From contig NZ_CP091037.1 in the NCBI RefSeq assembly GCF_021534965.1, positions 2,673,501-2,737,500 on the forward strand: a DNA stretch of 64,000 bases, read 5' to 3'. The notes beneath the pieces were generated by a model, which was given only the letters and a program-made list of their open reading frames with translations, was not told where the DNA came from and did not search any database. Of the stretch, positions 45,171 to 54,670 are shown in pieces. Numbering within the stretch: position 1 is the stretch's first letter; every line of letters starts with the position of its first letter. Position numbers and translations under genes: made by a program. Source of the stretch: Muricauda sp. SCSIO 65647 (GTDB lineage Bacteria > Bacteroidota > Bacteroidia > Flavobacteriales > Flavobacteriaceae).

Positions 45171-45178
45171 TATTTTTG
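45171..45178 (+). promoter_or_regulatory. -7 box of mdh
   Basis: TATTTTTG fits TAnnTTTG, 31 bp upstream of the mdh start. Confidence 0.5.
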
Positions 45179-45209
45179 CGCTTTAAAATAAAATTCCAAA
45201 AACACAAAT

Positions 45210-46136
45210 ATGAAAATCACTGTAGTGGGCGCCGGAGCAGTAGGAGCAAGCTGTGCCGAGTATATCGCCATCAAGAATTTTGCGTCTGAAGTCGTATTGC
45301 TTGATATCAAGGAAGGCTATGCTGAGGGCAAGGCCATGGATTTGATGCAAACGGCCTCTTTGAACGGTTTTGATACCAAGATTACCGGAAGCACCAACGA
45401 TTATTCAAAAACTGCCGACAGTGATATCGCTGTCATTACTTCAGGTATTCCCAGAAAACCTGGAATGACCCGTGAAGAATTGATCGGTATCAATGCCGGA
45501 ATTGTAAAAACCGTATCATCAAGTCTATTGGAGCACTCGCCAAACGCGATTATCATAGTGGTCAGCAATCCCATGGACACCATGACCTATTTGGTACATA
45601 AGACTACCGATTTGCCAAAGCATCGTATAATCGGTATGGGTGGTGCCCTAGATAGTGCTCGTTTCAAGTATCGTTTGGCAGAGGTGTTGGAAGCACCCAT
45701 TTCTGATGTAGACGGTATGGTTATCGGGGGGCACAGTGATACAGGTATGGTACCTTTGATTGGCCATGCGACCCGAAACAGTGTCAAGGTCTCTGAATTT
45801 TTGACCGATGAACAGATGGATCATGTTGTGCAGGAAACCAAGGTTGGTGGTGCCACTTTGACCAAATTGCTGGGTACCAGTGCATGGTATGCTCCAGGTG
45901 CTGCTGTCTCCAGTCTGGCACATGCCATTGCCTGTGACCAGAAGAAAATGTTTCCATGCTCTACCCTTTTGGAAGGGGAGTATGGCCTAGATGACATTTG
46001 TATCGGTGTTCCGGTTATTTTAGGAAAAAATGGTATCGAACAAATTGTTGAAATAGATCTTTCAGAAGCTGAAAAGACCAAAATGAAAGAAAGCGCCGAA
46101 GGGGTCAAAAAGACCAATGGCCTTCTTGATGTCTAG
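45210..46136 (+). CDS. mdh: Malate dehydrogenase
   Basis: 308 aa, LDH-like MDH type. NAD site VVGAGAVGASCAEYIA (4-19), Asp35-region VVLLDIKEGYAEGKAMDL, ITSGIPRKPGMTREEL (substrate loop with Arg), VSNPMDTMTYLV, catalytic IGGHSDTGMVPL (His ~171). Oxidises malate to oxaloacetate in the TCA cycle, and works with isocitrate lyase in the glyoxylate shunt. Single gene with its own promoter box; a degenerate long inverted repeat follows. Confidence 0.96.
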   Translation: MKITVVGAGAVGASCAEYIAIKNFASEVVLLDIKEGYAEGKAMDLMQTASLNGFDTKITGSTNDYSKTADSDIAVITSGIPRKPGMTREELIGINAGIVKTVSSSLLEHSPNAIIIVVSNPMDTMTYLVHKTTDLPKHRIIGMGGALDSARFKYRLAEVLEAPISDVDGMVIGGHSDTGMVPLIGHATRNSVKVSEFLTDEQMDHVVQETKVGGATLTKLLGTSAWYAPGAAVSSLAHAIACDQKKMFPCSTLLEGEYGLDDICIGVPVILGKNGIEQIVEIDLSEAEKTKMKESAEGVKKTNGLLDV

Positions 46137-46156
46137 GTTTTAGCAGTATACAACGA

Positions 46157-46257
46157 ATTGTCATTTTGAACCAATAGGCAAGCGCATTTAGGTAGAAATA
46201 AAAGTTTCACCACGAGGCATTGCCAATCATTTTTGGTTTGAAATGACAATTTTTTTA
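46157..46257. repeat. Long degenerate inverted repeat after mdh (repeat element/terminator)
   Basis: ATTGTCATTTTGAACC (46157-46172) pairs with GGTTTGAAATGACAAT (46235-46250) at 14 of 16 positions, and an inner pair GGCAA / TTGCC extends the fold. Seven Ts follow. The ends recall the GTCATTTCGA...TCGAAATGAC elements common between flavobacterial genes (recalled, unchecked). It may serve as the mdh terminator. Confidence 0.5.
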
Positions 46258-46314
46258 TTGTGTACACTGGGCACAATTCACTTGATTTCTATTGGCAAAT
46301 CCTATTTGAAATGA

Positions 46315-46322
46315 TATATTTG
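46315..46322 (+). promoter_or_regulatory. Promoter of secDF
   Basis: TATATTTG with TTG at 46292-46294, 20 bp upstream; the secDF ATG is 38 bp downstream. Confidence 0.6.
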
Positions 46323-46360
46323 CACGCTATTTAAGAAAACTTCTAAAAATTTAATAATCA

Positions 46361-49327
46361 ATGCAAAATAAAGGACTCATTAGGCTTTTTGCGCTCCTTT
46401 TTGGTTTGGTGAGCATTTATCAACTGTCGTTCACTTTTATCACGGGCAAGGTTGAGAAAGATGCTGAGGTCTATGCAGCGAGCCAAATTGCTGAGACTGA
46501 AGATGACTATGTGGCGAAGCGCGAGGCTCTTGAGGCATCATATCTTGATTCGATCGGCGGCAATCCCATTTTGGGTTACACCACCTACAATGATGCCAAG
46601 AAGAAGGAACTGAACAAAGGCCTTGACTTGAAAGGAGGTATCAACGTTACCTTGCAGATATCTGTAAAGGATATTTTGAAAGGATTGGCCAATAATACCA
46701 AGAACCCAATTTTCAATAAGGCCTTGGCCGATGCCGATGAGGCCTCTAGAAACAGTGACGAGACGTATCTTGAGCTCTTTTTTGACGCCTTCGACAACAT
46801 AAAGGGCGATACCAAATTGGCATCTCCAGATATTTTTGCCAATAAGGGGTTGAGTGATGAGATCAATTTTCAGATGACCGATGATGAGGTAAAGCCTATC
46901 ATCAGAAGAAAGATTGACGAGTCTATCGTTTCTGCGTTTGAGGTATTGCGAGAGCGTATTGACGGTTTCGGGGTTACCCAACCCAATATTCAGCGAGAGG
47001 GCAACTCTGGCCGTATTTTGGTCGAATTGCCAGGGGCCCGTGACATTGCACGTGCCCAAGAGCTGCTGTCGAGTACGGCACAATTAGAGTTTTGGGAAAC
47101 CTATCAACAGAGCAATACTAGCATTGGCCAGTTTTTTGTAGATGCAAATACACGCCTTCGTGATATTTTAGAACCTGTTGAACAAGAGCGGGATACCTTG
47201 ACCAAACCCGAATCTGAAATTGATTCATTGCTTTCTGATGTCGCCCAAGATTCATTGGATTTTACCGCAGAGACCAACCCGTTGCTGGGTAAATTGATTC
47301 CTGCAAGTCCTGGCAGTCATGCCATTGCCAGGGTGGCCATTTCTGATACGGCCGAAGTAGGTTCGTACTTGAGAATGCCTGAAATTCGTAGATTACTGCC
47401 TGCCGATGTTCAGTTCACCAAGTTTGCTTGGGAGCGTCCGCCAAAAGACGTTGAAACCGCCGAACTGTTTGCCTTGAAATCAAGTCGTGACAACGTGCCC
47501 CGCATTAGTGGAGATGTGGTTTCTGATGCACAGGCCACTTTTGATCAGTTCAACAAGCCTGCGGTGAGCATGACGATGAACACCCGTGGTGCCAAAGAAT
47601 GGGAGCGCCTTACGGGAGATGCGTACAACAATCAAACCGGTATTGCCATTGTGCTCGATAACAAGGTATATACGGCCCCTGGGGTCTCTTCAGGACCCAT
47701 TCCCGGTGGCCGCTCTGAGATTACCGGTGTATTCACCGTCAATGAGACCAAAGATATCGCAAACGTATTGCGTGCGGGTAAATTACCGGCTTCGGCAGAG
47801 ATCATTCAGTCTGAAGTAGTGGGCCCATCATTGGGTCAAGAGGCCATTGATAGTGGCTTTATGTCGTTTATCATCGCCATGGCATTTGTATTGCTGTGGA
47901 TGATTTTCTATTACGGTAAGGCCGGAATCTTTGCCGACATCGCCTTGATCTTGAATATACTCTTGATCTTTGGTGTCTTGACCAGTCTTGGTGCTGTTTT
48001 GACCTTACCGGGTATCGCGGGTATCGTTTTGACCATTGGTATGTCTGTAGACGCGAACGTGCTCATTTTTGAACGTATCAGGGAAGAATTGGCACGTGGC
48101 AAGGGCAAAGCCCAAGCAGTTGCCGATGGGTTTAGCAATGCACTTTCTTCAATTTTGGATGCCAATATCACCACGGGTCTTACGGCCATTATCCTTTTTG
48201 TATTCGGTTCTGGCCCAATCAAAGGCTTTGCTACCACTCTTTTGATCGGTATCGTAACCTCTTTGTTCACCGCTATTTTCATTACGAGATTATTGGTTGA
48301 TTGGTATATTTCGAAAAAAGGCAGGAGCCTTGATTTTTCTACGGGCATGACCAAAAACCTGTTCAAGAATATGAAAATCAATTTCTTGGGCAAACGTAGA
48401 ATAGCCTATGTCATCTCTGTCATTTTGGTAGGGGTAGGCGTCTTTTCCTTGTTCACCAAAGGGCTACAGCAAGGTGTTGATTTTGTTGGGGGTCGTTCGT
48501 ATCAAATTCGTTTTGAGAGAGAGGTAAATCCCTCAGAAATAGCTTCTGAGCTGAACACGGTATTTGGTAGTGGCACCAATGTGAAGACATTTGGGGAGGC
48601 CAATCAGATAAAGGTCACCACACCCTACAAAGTAGATGTTGAGGGTATAGAGGTCGATAATGAGATTCAGAACAAACTCTACACCTCACTTCAAAAATAT
48701 TTGCCCGATGGTACCTCTTTTGAAGATTTCACCGTTGGAGCTTCAGAAAAATCCATTGGTATTTTACAGTCGGTAAAAGTAGGTCCGACCATTGCAGATG
48801 ACATCAAAAAGAATGCCGTTTGGGCCATCATTGGTTCTTTGGCCGTGGTCTTCCTGTACATTTTGCTGCGTTTTAGAAAGTGGCAATTCTCATTGGGTGC
48901 CGTGGTAGCGGTATTTCATGATGTCATGATCGTTTTGGGTATTTTCTCACTACTGGGAACGGTCATGCCATTCAACATGGAAATTGACCAGGCCTTCATC
49001 GCGGCAATTTTGACGGTAATCGGTTATTCACTCAACGATACTGTGGTGGTTTTTGACCGTATTCGTGAGGTAGTGGGTCTTAAGGGCTGGAAGAATGGCG
49101 AGCATGTCAATCAAGCCCTGAACAGTACCCTAAGCCGTACATTGAATACCTCATTGACGACGTTGATCGTACTCTTGTCCATTTTTATCTTTGGAGGTGA
49201 GAGCCTACGCGGATTCATGTTTGCCATGATAGTGGGTGTGCTTATCGGTACCTACTCATCGGTATTCATTGCGACGCCCATTATGTTTGATTCATTGAAG
49301 AAGAAAATCGTAATGGATAAAGAATAA
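46361..49327 (+). CDS. secDF: Fused protein translocase subunit SecDF
   Basis: 988 aa joining SecD and SecF. SecD half: first membrane helix, LNKGLDLKGGINVTLQISV, periplasmic P1 domain, then helices with SVDANVLIFERIREELARG. SecF half from ~residue 660: ISVILVGVGVFSLF, GVDFVGGRSYQIRF, GYSLNDTVVVFDRIRE. Uses the proton motive force to complete Sec export. The fused form is standard in Bacteroidota. Own promoter and a clear terminator, so monocistronic. Confidence 0.96.
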   Translation: MQNKGLIRLFALLFGLVSIYQLSFTFITGKVEKDAEVYAASQIAETEDDYVAKREALEASYLDSIGGNPILGYTTYNDAKKKELNKGLDLKGGINVTLQISVKDILKGLANNTKNPIFNKALADADEASRNSDETYLELFFDAFDNIKGDTKLASPDIFANKGLSDEINFQMTDDEVKPIIRRKIDESIVSAFEVLRERIDGFGVTQPNIQREGNSGRILVELPGARDIARAQELLSSTAQLEFWETYQQSNTSIGQFFVDANTRLRDILEPVEQERDTLTKPESEIDSLLSDVAQDSLDFTAETNPLLGKLIPASPGSHAIARVAISDTAEVGSYLRMPEIRRLLPADVQFTKFAWERPPKDVETAELFALKSSRDNVPRISGDVVSDAQATFDQFNKPAVSMTMNTRGAKEWERLTGDAYNNQTGIAIVLDNKVYTAPGVSSGPIPGGRSEITGVFTVNETKDIANVLRAGKLPASAEIIQSEVVGPSLGQEAIDSGFMSFIIAMAFVLLWMIFYYGKAGIFADIALILNILLIFGVLTSLGAVLTLPGIAGIVLTIGMSVDANVLIFERIREELARGKGKAQAVADGFSNALSSILDANITTGLTAIILFVFGSGPIKGFATTLLIGIVTSLFTAIFITRLLVDWYISKKGRSLDFSTGMTKNLFKNMKINFLGKRRIAYVISVILVGVGVFSLFTKGLQQGVDFVGGRSYQIRFEREVNPSEIASELNTVFGSGTNVKTFGEANQIKVTTPYKVDVEGIEVDNEIQNKLYTSLQKYLPDGTSFEDFTVGASEKSIGILQSVKVGPTIADDIKKNAVWAIIGSLAVVFLYILLRFRKWQFSLGAVVAVFHDVMIVLGIFSLLGTVMPFNMEIDQAFIAAILTVIGYSLNDTVVVFDRIREVVGLKGWKNGEHVNQALNSTLSRTLNTSLTTLIVLLSIFIFGGESLRGFMFAMIVGVLIGTYSSVFIATPIMFDSLKKKIVMDKE

Positions 49328-49347
49328 AACCTTTATCAACCAAAATG

Positions 49348-49374
49348 AAAAGCCGCTTTTTGAGCGGCTTTTTT
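49348..49374 (+). terminator. Terminator of secDF
   Basis: AAAAGCCGCT / AGCGGCTTTT stem, 5-nt loop, T-run, 20 bp after the stop. Confidence 0.88.
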
Positions 49375-49427
49375 ATGCTTTACCAAGAATTTTGTAAGAA
49401 AGTCAAAATTTTGATGGGTGTTCCCTA

Positions 49428-50900
49428 CTAGATCAATTTCTGTTTTGCTTTTGAGAAAACCTCCAACCAAGAAACCAATTGACTGAAGAGGGTAAAGTTT
49501 TGAATGACACGCAATTGGCCGTTAAACCCCCATTTATCACGTTCTTTGGTATTGTGCAGCATATAGCTTAGGGTTGCCATAAGTTTACCGATATCGGTAG
49601 GGTCATCATTGATTTTTCCCGTTTTGCCATCTTGTACTTGAAACCTTAGGCCAGCAGCACCCGAAACCAAAATGGGTCTTCTTTTCCACATGGCTTCTGT
49701 TGCTGTCAATCCAAAGCCCTCTTGAATGGAGTTTTGCACCACTATACTCGAGCAAAGCTGTACGGCATTCACGATCAAGGCATTTTCTTTTGGATTGTCA
49801 AGAGGTAAGAGTAGAATTGCAATATCATTTTGCAGTTCTTCATCTATTTCTTGATAGGCTCTTGTAAGTTCATCCAATACGGCCTTTCCTTCTGGATCAT
49901 CAGAAACAAAAGCAGGATCGGGTCCGCCCATGACCAATAGTGCCATTTCAGTACGTTTGTATTCAAGACTGTTAGGGTCACCCTTTTCACGATTGTCGAT
50001 TTTCATTTTGATGAATGCCTGCATCAGTTCTTTAAATCCTTTTAGACGATCCCATCGAGAAATCTCGGTGATGATGGGGCGATAGATGAAATCTAATTTG
50101 TTATGCTGGTTTACACTACCAAAGCTACCGTCTGGCATTACCCTACGGACCTGATGCTTATAGGGGTGGTACAGAATTCTGATATCTTCATCAATGATGC
50201 CCGACTGGTGAAGAATGCCGATGCACTTGTGCAGGTTCAGGGTTCTATTCTTGTGGCTCAACGGATCTATGGCGGGAGGAATAATGCTCGTCTTCTTTTT
50301 CAAATTACGCGGAACATACTCGGGCAAACTGAAGATGAAATGATCGTAATAATCTAGATACGGAGCCAAAAAAGTCCATACCGAATCAGTTGTTTCAGTC
50401 TCATCATCAAGTCCTATATGACAACGCCAAATCAAGGAAACATCTTTTTCTTCCCTTATCATTTCGGCCAATGGCATTGGTTGTGGGTCATGAATGACAA
50501 CAATATCCCCATCATTGATTAAGTCTATGGCCATGGGCAGGTTTTCACGATTCACTTTCTCGAAAACCTCGCGGTCTGCATCAGTGAACGCTCCGTTGCC
50601 ACTGCCGTGAATGGCATTATGGATGCGTTTGGTCAAATTAAAGAAATCGTTGTCACTGGCTTCGATTACGAGCCATTCGATTGAGATGCCCAATTCTCTC
50701 AAAATTCGCATTTGGCTGGGCAGCATTTCCGCCACACCACCACCGATTGCAGTAGAATTGATCATCCATATGGTGCAGTCACCGAGATTACCAATGGGCT
50801 TTTTTACATTTTCAAGGAAATCTAGAACAGATGAGTACAATGAGCCATAAGCCTTATAATCGTCGATTTTGGCTCCTGGCTTTACTTGGATTTTTTGCAT
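49428..50900 (-). CDS. GT4 glycosyltransferase, trehalose synthase (TreT)-like
   Basis: 490 aa. TreT-type features: INSTAIGGGVAEMLPS (N-terminal glycine loop), GDIVVIHDPQP, WRCHIGLDDE, PPAIDPLSHKNR, RWDRLKGFKELMQAF, LLVMGGPDPAF, and the GT4 nucleotide-sugar motif NSIQEGFGLTATEAMW (EX7E). TreT joins ADP/UDP-glucose and glucose into trehalose, useful as a compatible solute in saline habitats. Glucosyltransferase specificity is inferred from resemblance. Last gene of the minus-strand run; cytosolic. Confidence 0.82.
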   Translation of the reverse strand: MQKIQVKPGAKIDDYKAYGSLYSSVLDFLENVKKPIGNLGDCTIWMINSTAIGGGVAEMLPSQMRILRELGISIEWLVIEASDNDFFNLTKRIHNAIHGSGNGAFTDADREVFEKVNRENLPMAIDLINDGDIVVIHDPQPMPLAEMIREEKDVSLIWRCHIGLDDETETTDSVWTFLAPYLDYYDHFIFSLPEYVPRNLKKKTSIIPPAIDPLSHKNRTLNLHKCIGILHQSGIIDEDIRILYHPYKHQVRRVMPDGSFGSVNQHNKLDFIYRPIITEISRWDRLKGFKELMQAFIKMKIDNREKGDPNSLEYKRTEMALLVMGGPDPAFVSDDPEGKAVLDELTRAYQEIDEELQNDIAILLLPLDNPKENALIVNAVQLCSSIVVQNSIQEGFGLTATEAMWKRRPILVSGAAGLRFQVQDGKTGKINDDPTDIGKLMATLSYMLHNTKERDKWGFNGQLRVIQNFTLFSQLVSWLEVFSKAKQKLI

Positions 50901-50969
50901 GGTGGAATAATTAATCGGGAAGTTTTCTTCAATATATGAAAACTAATGAACATCTCTAAAAAATCGCAT

Positions 50970-52217
50970 CTATTGATCTATGATAATCAATTTTCCTTTG
51001 GAACCGGTATTCGTCATGGTCAGTTCAAGCACCTTTTCAGGATGTAGCCCGGGCTCGGTTCTATGTGAAACAAATAGAATGGCCGAATCACTTTCAGAAG
51101 CAATTTTATCGACCAAAGAAACAAAGAGGTTTGCATTGGCATCGTCTAGGCCCGCTGTGGGTTCGTCCAATATCAATAGCAGAGGATGTTTTATCATGGC
51201 CCTAGCTGTCATGACCAAACGTTTTTCACCTGTGCCCAAGTCATGAAAATAGGTTTGGCCCTTTGTCTCGAGATGTAATAGCGAAAGCCATTGTCGAGCC
51301 AGTCTTTTCTCCGCATCACTGGGCCTCACGTAAAGCCCCACAGAATCGTGCAAGCCTGAAATCAACATATTTTCTAAGGTATGATAACCCCTGAAACGAT
51401 CGATCATGGCGGGTGTGAAGTAACCGATATGTTTTTTAAGGTCCCAAACGCTTTCACCGGTCCCCTTTTTATGGTCAAAAACGGTCAGGTCTTGCCCATA
51501 TCCCTTATGGCTGTCACCGGTAATCATGGTGAGCAAAGTGGTCTTGCCACTTCCATTGGGGCCGATAAGCTGCCAGAACTCTCCTTTTTCTATGGTCCAG
51601 TTGATGTGCCGTAAGACCTGTTTTTCACCAAAGCTGACTGATACATCATTAAATTTGACAAGGGTTTCCAAGGCTGCGTCTACCTTATGCAAGGGTCTGG
51701 GAATTGTTGCTGAAAAATGATGTCGATTTTGACTGTTTTCTTTTCGAAATCGTTCTGCATTGGCATAATGCAGTAATTCATTGCCTTGTAGTCGCGCGAA
51801 ATGGGTGGTAATGGGTAAAATATCGACAAGCCTACTAACGATTTGAATCAATGAAATAGATGTTGAAACTTCTTCTAGTTTTGCTTTCAACTCTTTTTGA
51901 GTGGCCTTATCTAGATTGTCAAACGGATTCACCAGAACCAAAAAATCAGGGGTTTGTTTCAACAAGTACCGTAAGAGCGCTTTTTTCTGTTCGCCACTGC
52001 TCATGGTCTTCAATGCCTGCTCCGTTTCGGCGGTCAAGACCTTAAGATCATGCCGCTCTTCTTCATCCATGAAACGGTGGATTTCTGAACGTGAGAAAAG
52101 AGCACTTTTTTTTCCAATGAAATGTTCCAGGCCACAGATGGGTCTTCCGGCAATAAGGTCTTTGACCATTGGCCCAACTGCAGATTGGTTGTTGACAAGA
52201 ATGGCGTAGTGCTGCAC
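50970..52217 (-). CDS. Soluble double-NBD ABC ATPase (ModF-like) with degenerate first half
   Basis: 415 aa from GTG 52215-52217 (QHYAILVNNQS follows); a TTG at 52238 would add seven residues. The first NBD lacks a Walker A (NNQSAVGPMVKDL in its place) but keeps signature MSSGEQKK and a Walker B-like LVLVNPFDNLD with Asn for Asp/Glu. The second NBD is complete: GPNGSGKTTLL, GTGEKRLVMTARAM, LLLILDEPTAGLDD and switch VSHR. No membrane domain is encoded nearby. ModF/YlmA-like proteins resemble this, function unclear. It lies 31 bp after the GNAT gene and is likely co-transcribed. Confidence 0.75.
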   Translation of the reverse strand: MQHYAILVNNQSAVGPMVKDLIAGRPICGLEHFIGKKSALFSRSEIHRFMDEEERHDLKVLTAETEQALKTMSSGEQKKALLRYLLKQTPDFLVLVNPFDNLDKATQKELKAKLEEVSTSISLIQIVSRLVDILPITTHFARLQGNELLHYANAERFRKENSQNRHHFSATIPRPLHKVDAALETLVKFNDVSVSFGEKQVLRHINWTIEKGEFWQLIGPNGSGKTTLLTMITGDSHKGYGQDLTVFDHKKGTGESVWDLKKHIGYFTPAMIDRFRGYHTLENMLISGLHDSVGLYVRPSDAEKRLARQWLSLLHLETKGQTYFHDLGTGEKRLVMTARAMIKHPLLLILDEPTAGLDDANANLFVSLVDKIASESDSAILFVSHRTEPGLHPEKVLELTMTNTGSKGKLIIIDQ

Positions 52218-52248
52218 GTAACTATTGGGTTTGCCCAAAAATACGGAT

Positions 52249-52779
52249 TTAGCCTTCTTTTTTTCGCACTCGAAAAATATGTACCGGATTGTCTTTGTAA
52301 ACAGTGGTATTGTCTATTGACATACCATTTTTTTGGGCCACTTTTTGTGAGGGAATATTATCGATATGGATGATCGATATCAGCGAATCGGTAAAATTCT
52401 TTTCAAAAGCATATTGTTTGCACTTTTTGGCCGCCTCAAAGGCATAGCCATTTTTCCAATGGTTGGGAAGCACTGAATAACCGATTTCGAGTTCGTTATT
52501 GCCATCAACCTTTTGCACCAACAACCCACATATCCCGACCAGTTCTTGGGTTTCTTTGAGTATGAGGGCATTCATACCGCCCAAATCGTTGTCGTATCGT
52601 TCAAAAATGCGGTCGAATTGCTGTCGGCAGGCAGTTATGGGATCTTCAGGAAGCCCTTCCCAATATTTTGTGGCAAGCGGATTTTCATAAAAGGGAAGCC
52701 AGACCTCAAAATCATCGGAAGTGATCTTTCGAAACAGCAAACGCTCCGTTTCCTGATTTTCGAGTAGATAACGGGCCAT
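52249..52779 (-). CDS. GNAT-family N-acetyltransferase (RimJ/RimL type)
   Basis: 176 aa. RimJ-like start ETERLLFRKITSDDFEVWLPFYENP, then LVGICGLLVQKVDG, ELEIGYSVLPNHWKNGYAFEAAKKC (acetyl-CoA binding loop in HWKNGYAFEA) and IIHIDNIPSQKVAQKNGM. The fold acetylates amino groups of small molecules or protein N-termini. Two bp separate it from the DUF192 stop, so it belongs to the lgt transcription unit. Substrate unknown. Confidence 0.87.
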   Translation of the reverse strand: MARYLLENQETERLLFRKITSDDFEVWLPFYENPLATKYWEGLPEDPITACRQQFDRIFERYDNDLGGMNALILKETQELVGICGLLVQKVDGNNELEIGYSVLPNHWKNGYAFEAAKKCKQYAFEKNFTDSLISIIHIDNIPSQKVAQKNGMSIDNTTVYKDNPVHIFRVRKKEG

Positions 52780-52781
52780 TA

Positions 52782-53258
52782 CTATTTGGTATATGAAATA
52801 CTGTCACCTACTTGCAGTTGCCATTTATCTGAAAGTCCGGCATTGATCTCAAGTACATATTTGACCGGAACACCTGAAGAAAGCCCTCTTTCATCAAGGG
52901 GTTGCGCATTCTTTTGAATGGAAGCAACGGTCAGGTGCTCATCGATAAACAAAATGTCTAGCGGAAACTGCGTGTTCTTCATATAAAATGAGTGCATGGC
53001 CACGTTCGGAAATATAAACAGCATTGCCTGTCTTTCTTCCATTGATTCACGGTACATCAGCCCTGTTTGGGTCTCGTAATCGGTATCTGCGATTTCAATA
53101 TCCAAATGAACCAAAAGGGAATCACTTTCTGACCTGAAAACCTGTAGTTCGCCTTCTTTGCTAAAAGCTATGGTTTCAGTCTTGATTTCGGTCTTTGCTT
53201 TTTCCTTGCAAGAAGAAAAAACGATAAAGGCCAAAAAGATATAGTAAATCCTTTTCAT
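52782..53258 (-). CDS. DUF192 lipoprotein
   Basis: 158 aa from ATG 53256-53258 (a TTG three codons earlier is possible). Lipoprotein signal ends VFSSC, Cys17. DUF192 region ~50-155: TQTGLMYRESMEERQAMLFIF, MHSFYMKNTQFPLDILFID, SSGVPVKYVLEINAG. A beta-barrel domain of unknown function, widespread. It follows lgt by 12 bp. Lgt is the enzyme that would lipidate this very protein, a pleasing but probably coincidental neighbour. Confidence 0.86.
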   Translation of the reverse strand: MKRIYYIFLAFIVFSSCKEKAKTEIKTETIAFSKEGELQVFRSESDSLLVHLDIEIADTDYETQTGLMYRESMEERQAMLFIFPNVAMHSFYMKNTQFPLDILFIDEHLTVASIQKNAQPLDERGLSSGVPVKYVLEINAGLSDKWQLQVGDSISYTK

Positions 53259-53270
53259 GATCGTCAACCA

Positions 53271-54239
53271 CTAATTTTTCGTTGCCGTTGGTCTGAACAT
53301 CAAGTACAATCCTATCAAAACAAAAGGAATGCTCAACCACTGGCCGGTACTAAAAGTGCCCCAGGTATCTTCAAACCCACCTTGGCTCTTTTTGAAAAAT
53401 TCAAGAATAAAGCGAATAGGTCCCCACATTATGGCCAACCAAAAGCCGAAAAGAAAGCCCTCTTTCTTTTTGAGGTCTGTTTTCCAATACATCCAGAAAT
53501 ACATGATCAAAAACACGATCAGGTAGCCAAAAGCTTCATAGAGCTGTACGGGATGACGGTACGGAATAGACTCAAGTATTGAGGCGAAATCTGGATTGTT
53601 TTCAATGGCCTTGTATGCCGCACTGGCCGTTTTTTCTTTGGTTAAACCTATCGCCTTATATGCCGGCATATCATCTGAATCACGGATAAACCGTGTAGCA
53701 AATGCGAACGACCCTTCAACTATCTTGCCATTGATCTCAGAGTTGAAAAAATTGCCCAAGCGAACAAAGGCCCCACCAATGGCACAGGTAATGGTTACTC
53801 TATCAAGCAGCCAGAGCAGGCTAAGATCTTTGTATTTTCTAGAAAGCAGGTAAAGACCGATAATGCCGCCAATGGCCGCACCATGACTGGCCAGGCCCGT
53901 AAAACCTGTGAACTCATAACCATTTATCAGTCCGACTAAAGAACCTTCGGCACTTTCTCGAATGGGTAACAAAATCTCTAGAAGATGGTCTTTGTAATAA
54001 TCCCAATCGTAGAAAAACACATGGCCCAACCTGGCACCCAACATGATGGATACCACTGCATAGATAAAGAGAGAATCCAGTTTCTGCATGGACTTGTTCT
54101 CATGTTTAAAGATACGTTTCATGATGAACCAGCCTACCACAAAGGCCAAAATCCATAGCAGATTGTAGTATTTGATTTGTATGAACCCTATTTTGAACAG
54201 GATGTCGTCAGGATTCCAATTAAAACCTAAAAAATACAT
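53271..54239 (-). CDS. lgt: Prolipoprotein diacylglyceryl transferase
   Basis: 322 aa, about seven membrane helices. Conserved residues: SHGAAIGGIIG (His region needed for catalysis), GGAFVRLGNFFNSEINGK (Lgt signature with Arg and Asn), YRHPVQLYEA, GPIRFILEFFK. Attaches diacylglycerol to the lipobox Cys of preprolipoproteins; the many lipoproteins in this window depend on it. Start ATG 54237-54239. First gene of an apparent lgt-DUF192-GNAT-ABC unit. The 205-bp spacer upstream (54240-54444) shows no gene. Confidence 0.96.
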   Translation of the reverse strand: MYFLGFNWNPDDILFKIGFIQIKYYNLLWILAFVVGWFIMKRIFKHENKSMQKLDSLFIYAVVSIMLGARLGHVFFYDWDYYKDHLLEILLPIRESAEGSLVGLINGYEFTGFTGLASHGAAIGGIIGLYLLSRKYKDLSLLWLLDRVTITCAIGGAFVRLGNFFNSEINGKIVEGSFAFATRFIRDSDDMPAYKAIGLTKEKTASAAYKAIENNPDFASILESIPYRHPVQLYEAFGYLIVFLIMYFWMYWKTDLKKKEGFLFGFWLAIMWGPIRFILEFFKKSQGGFEDTWGTFSTGQWLSIPFVLIGLYLMFRPTATKN

Positions 54240-54444
54240 GTAGTCAATTTTGAAGCGAAGATAGTCAAATAGATGTAAGACATGTGATTTCAGATATAAG
54301 ACTTAAGCTGTTCGATTTTATGGGTTGAATGTTGTATTTCTAGCTTATGCGGTTTCCGGTTTGGGATATGAATTACACGAAATGGCGCGAAGATACTCGA
54401 ATTGAGATTTGCCGCTTGTCTCGAACTATCGGTATTGTGTTCGA

Positions 54445-54666
54445 TCATGGTACGGGATCGTAACCACTACCACCCCATGGGTGGCAACTGAAAATACGTT
54501 TTATGGATAGCCACCCCCCTTTGAAGAGCCCATGTTTTTGTAACGCTTCCACCGTATAGGCAGAGCAGGTGGGCTCGTAACGGCAAGTTGCGGGCAGATA
54601 GGGCGAGATGCCGTTTTGGTAGAGTCGTACCAAAAAAATGAATGGGGCAATGAGAATTTTTTTCAC
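54445..54666 (-). CDS. yidD: Membrane protein insertion efficiency factor YidD
   Basis: 73 aa, the usual length. N-terminal amphipathic/hydrophobic helix, then [19 protein letters not shown] and [13 protein letters not shown], both diagnostic with three conserved Cys. Aids YidC/Sec insertion of membrane proteins. It follows cysS by 4 bp and is presumably co-transcribed with it. Confidence 0.95.
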   Translation of the reverse strand: MKKILIAPFIFLVRLYQNGISPYLPATCRYEPTCSAYTVEALQKHGLFKGGWLSIKRIFSCHPWGGSGYDPVP

Positions 54667-54670
54667 CTAC

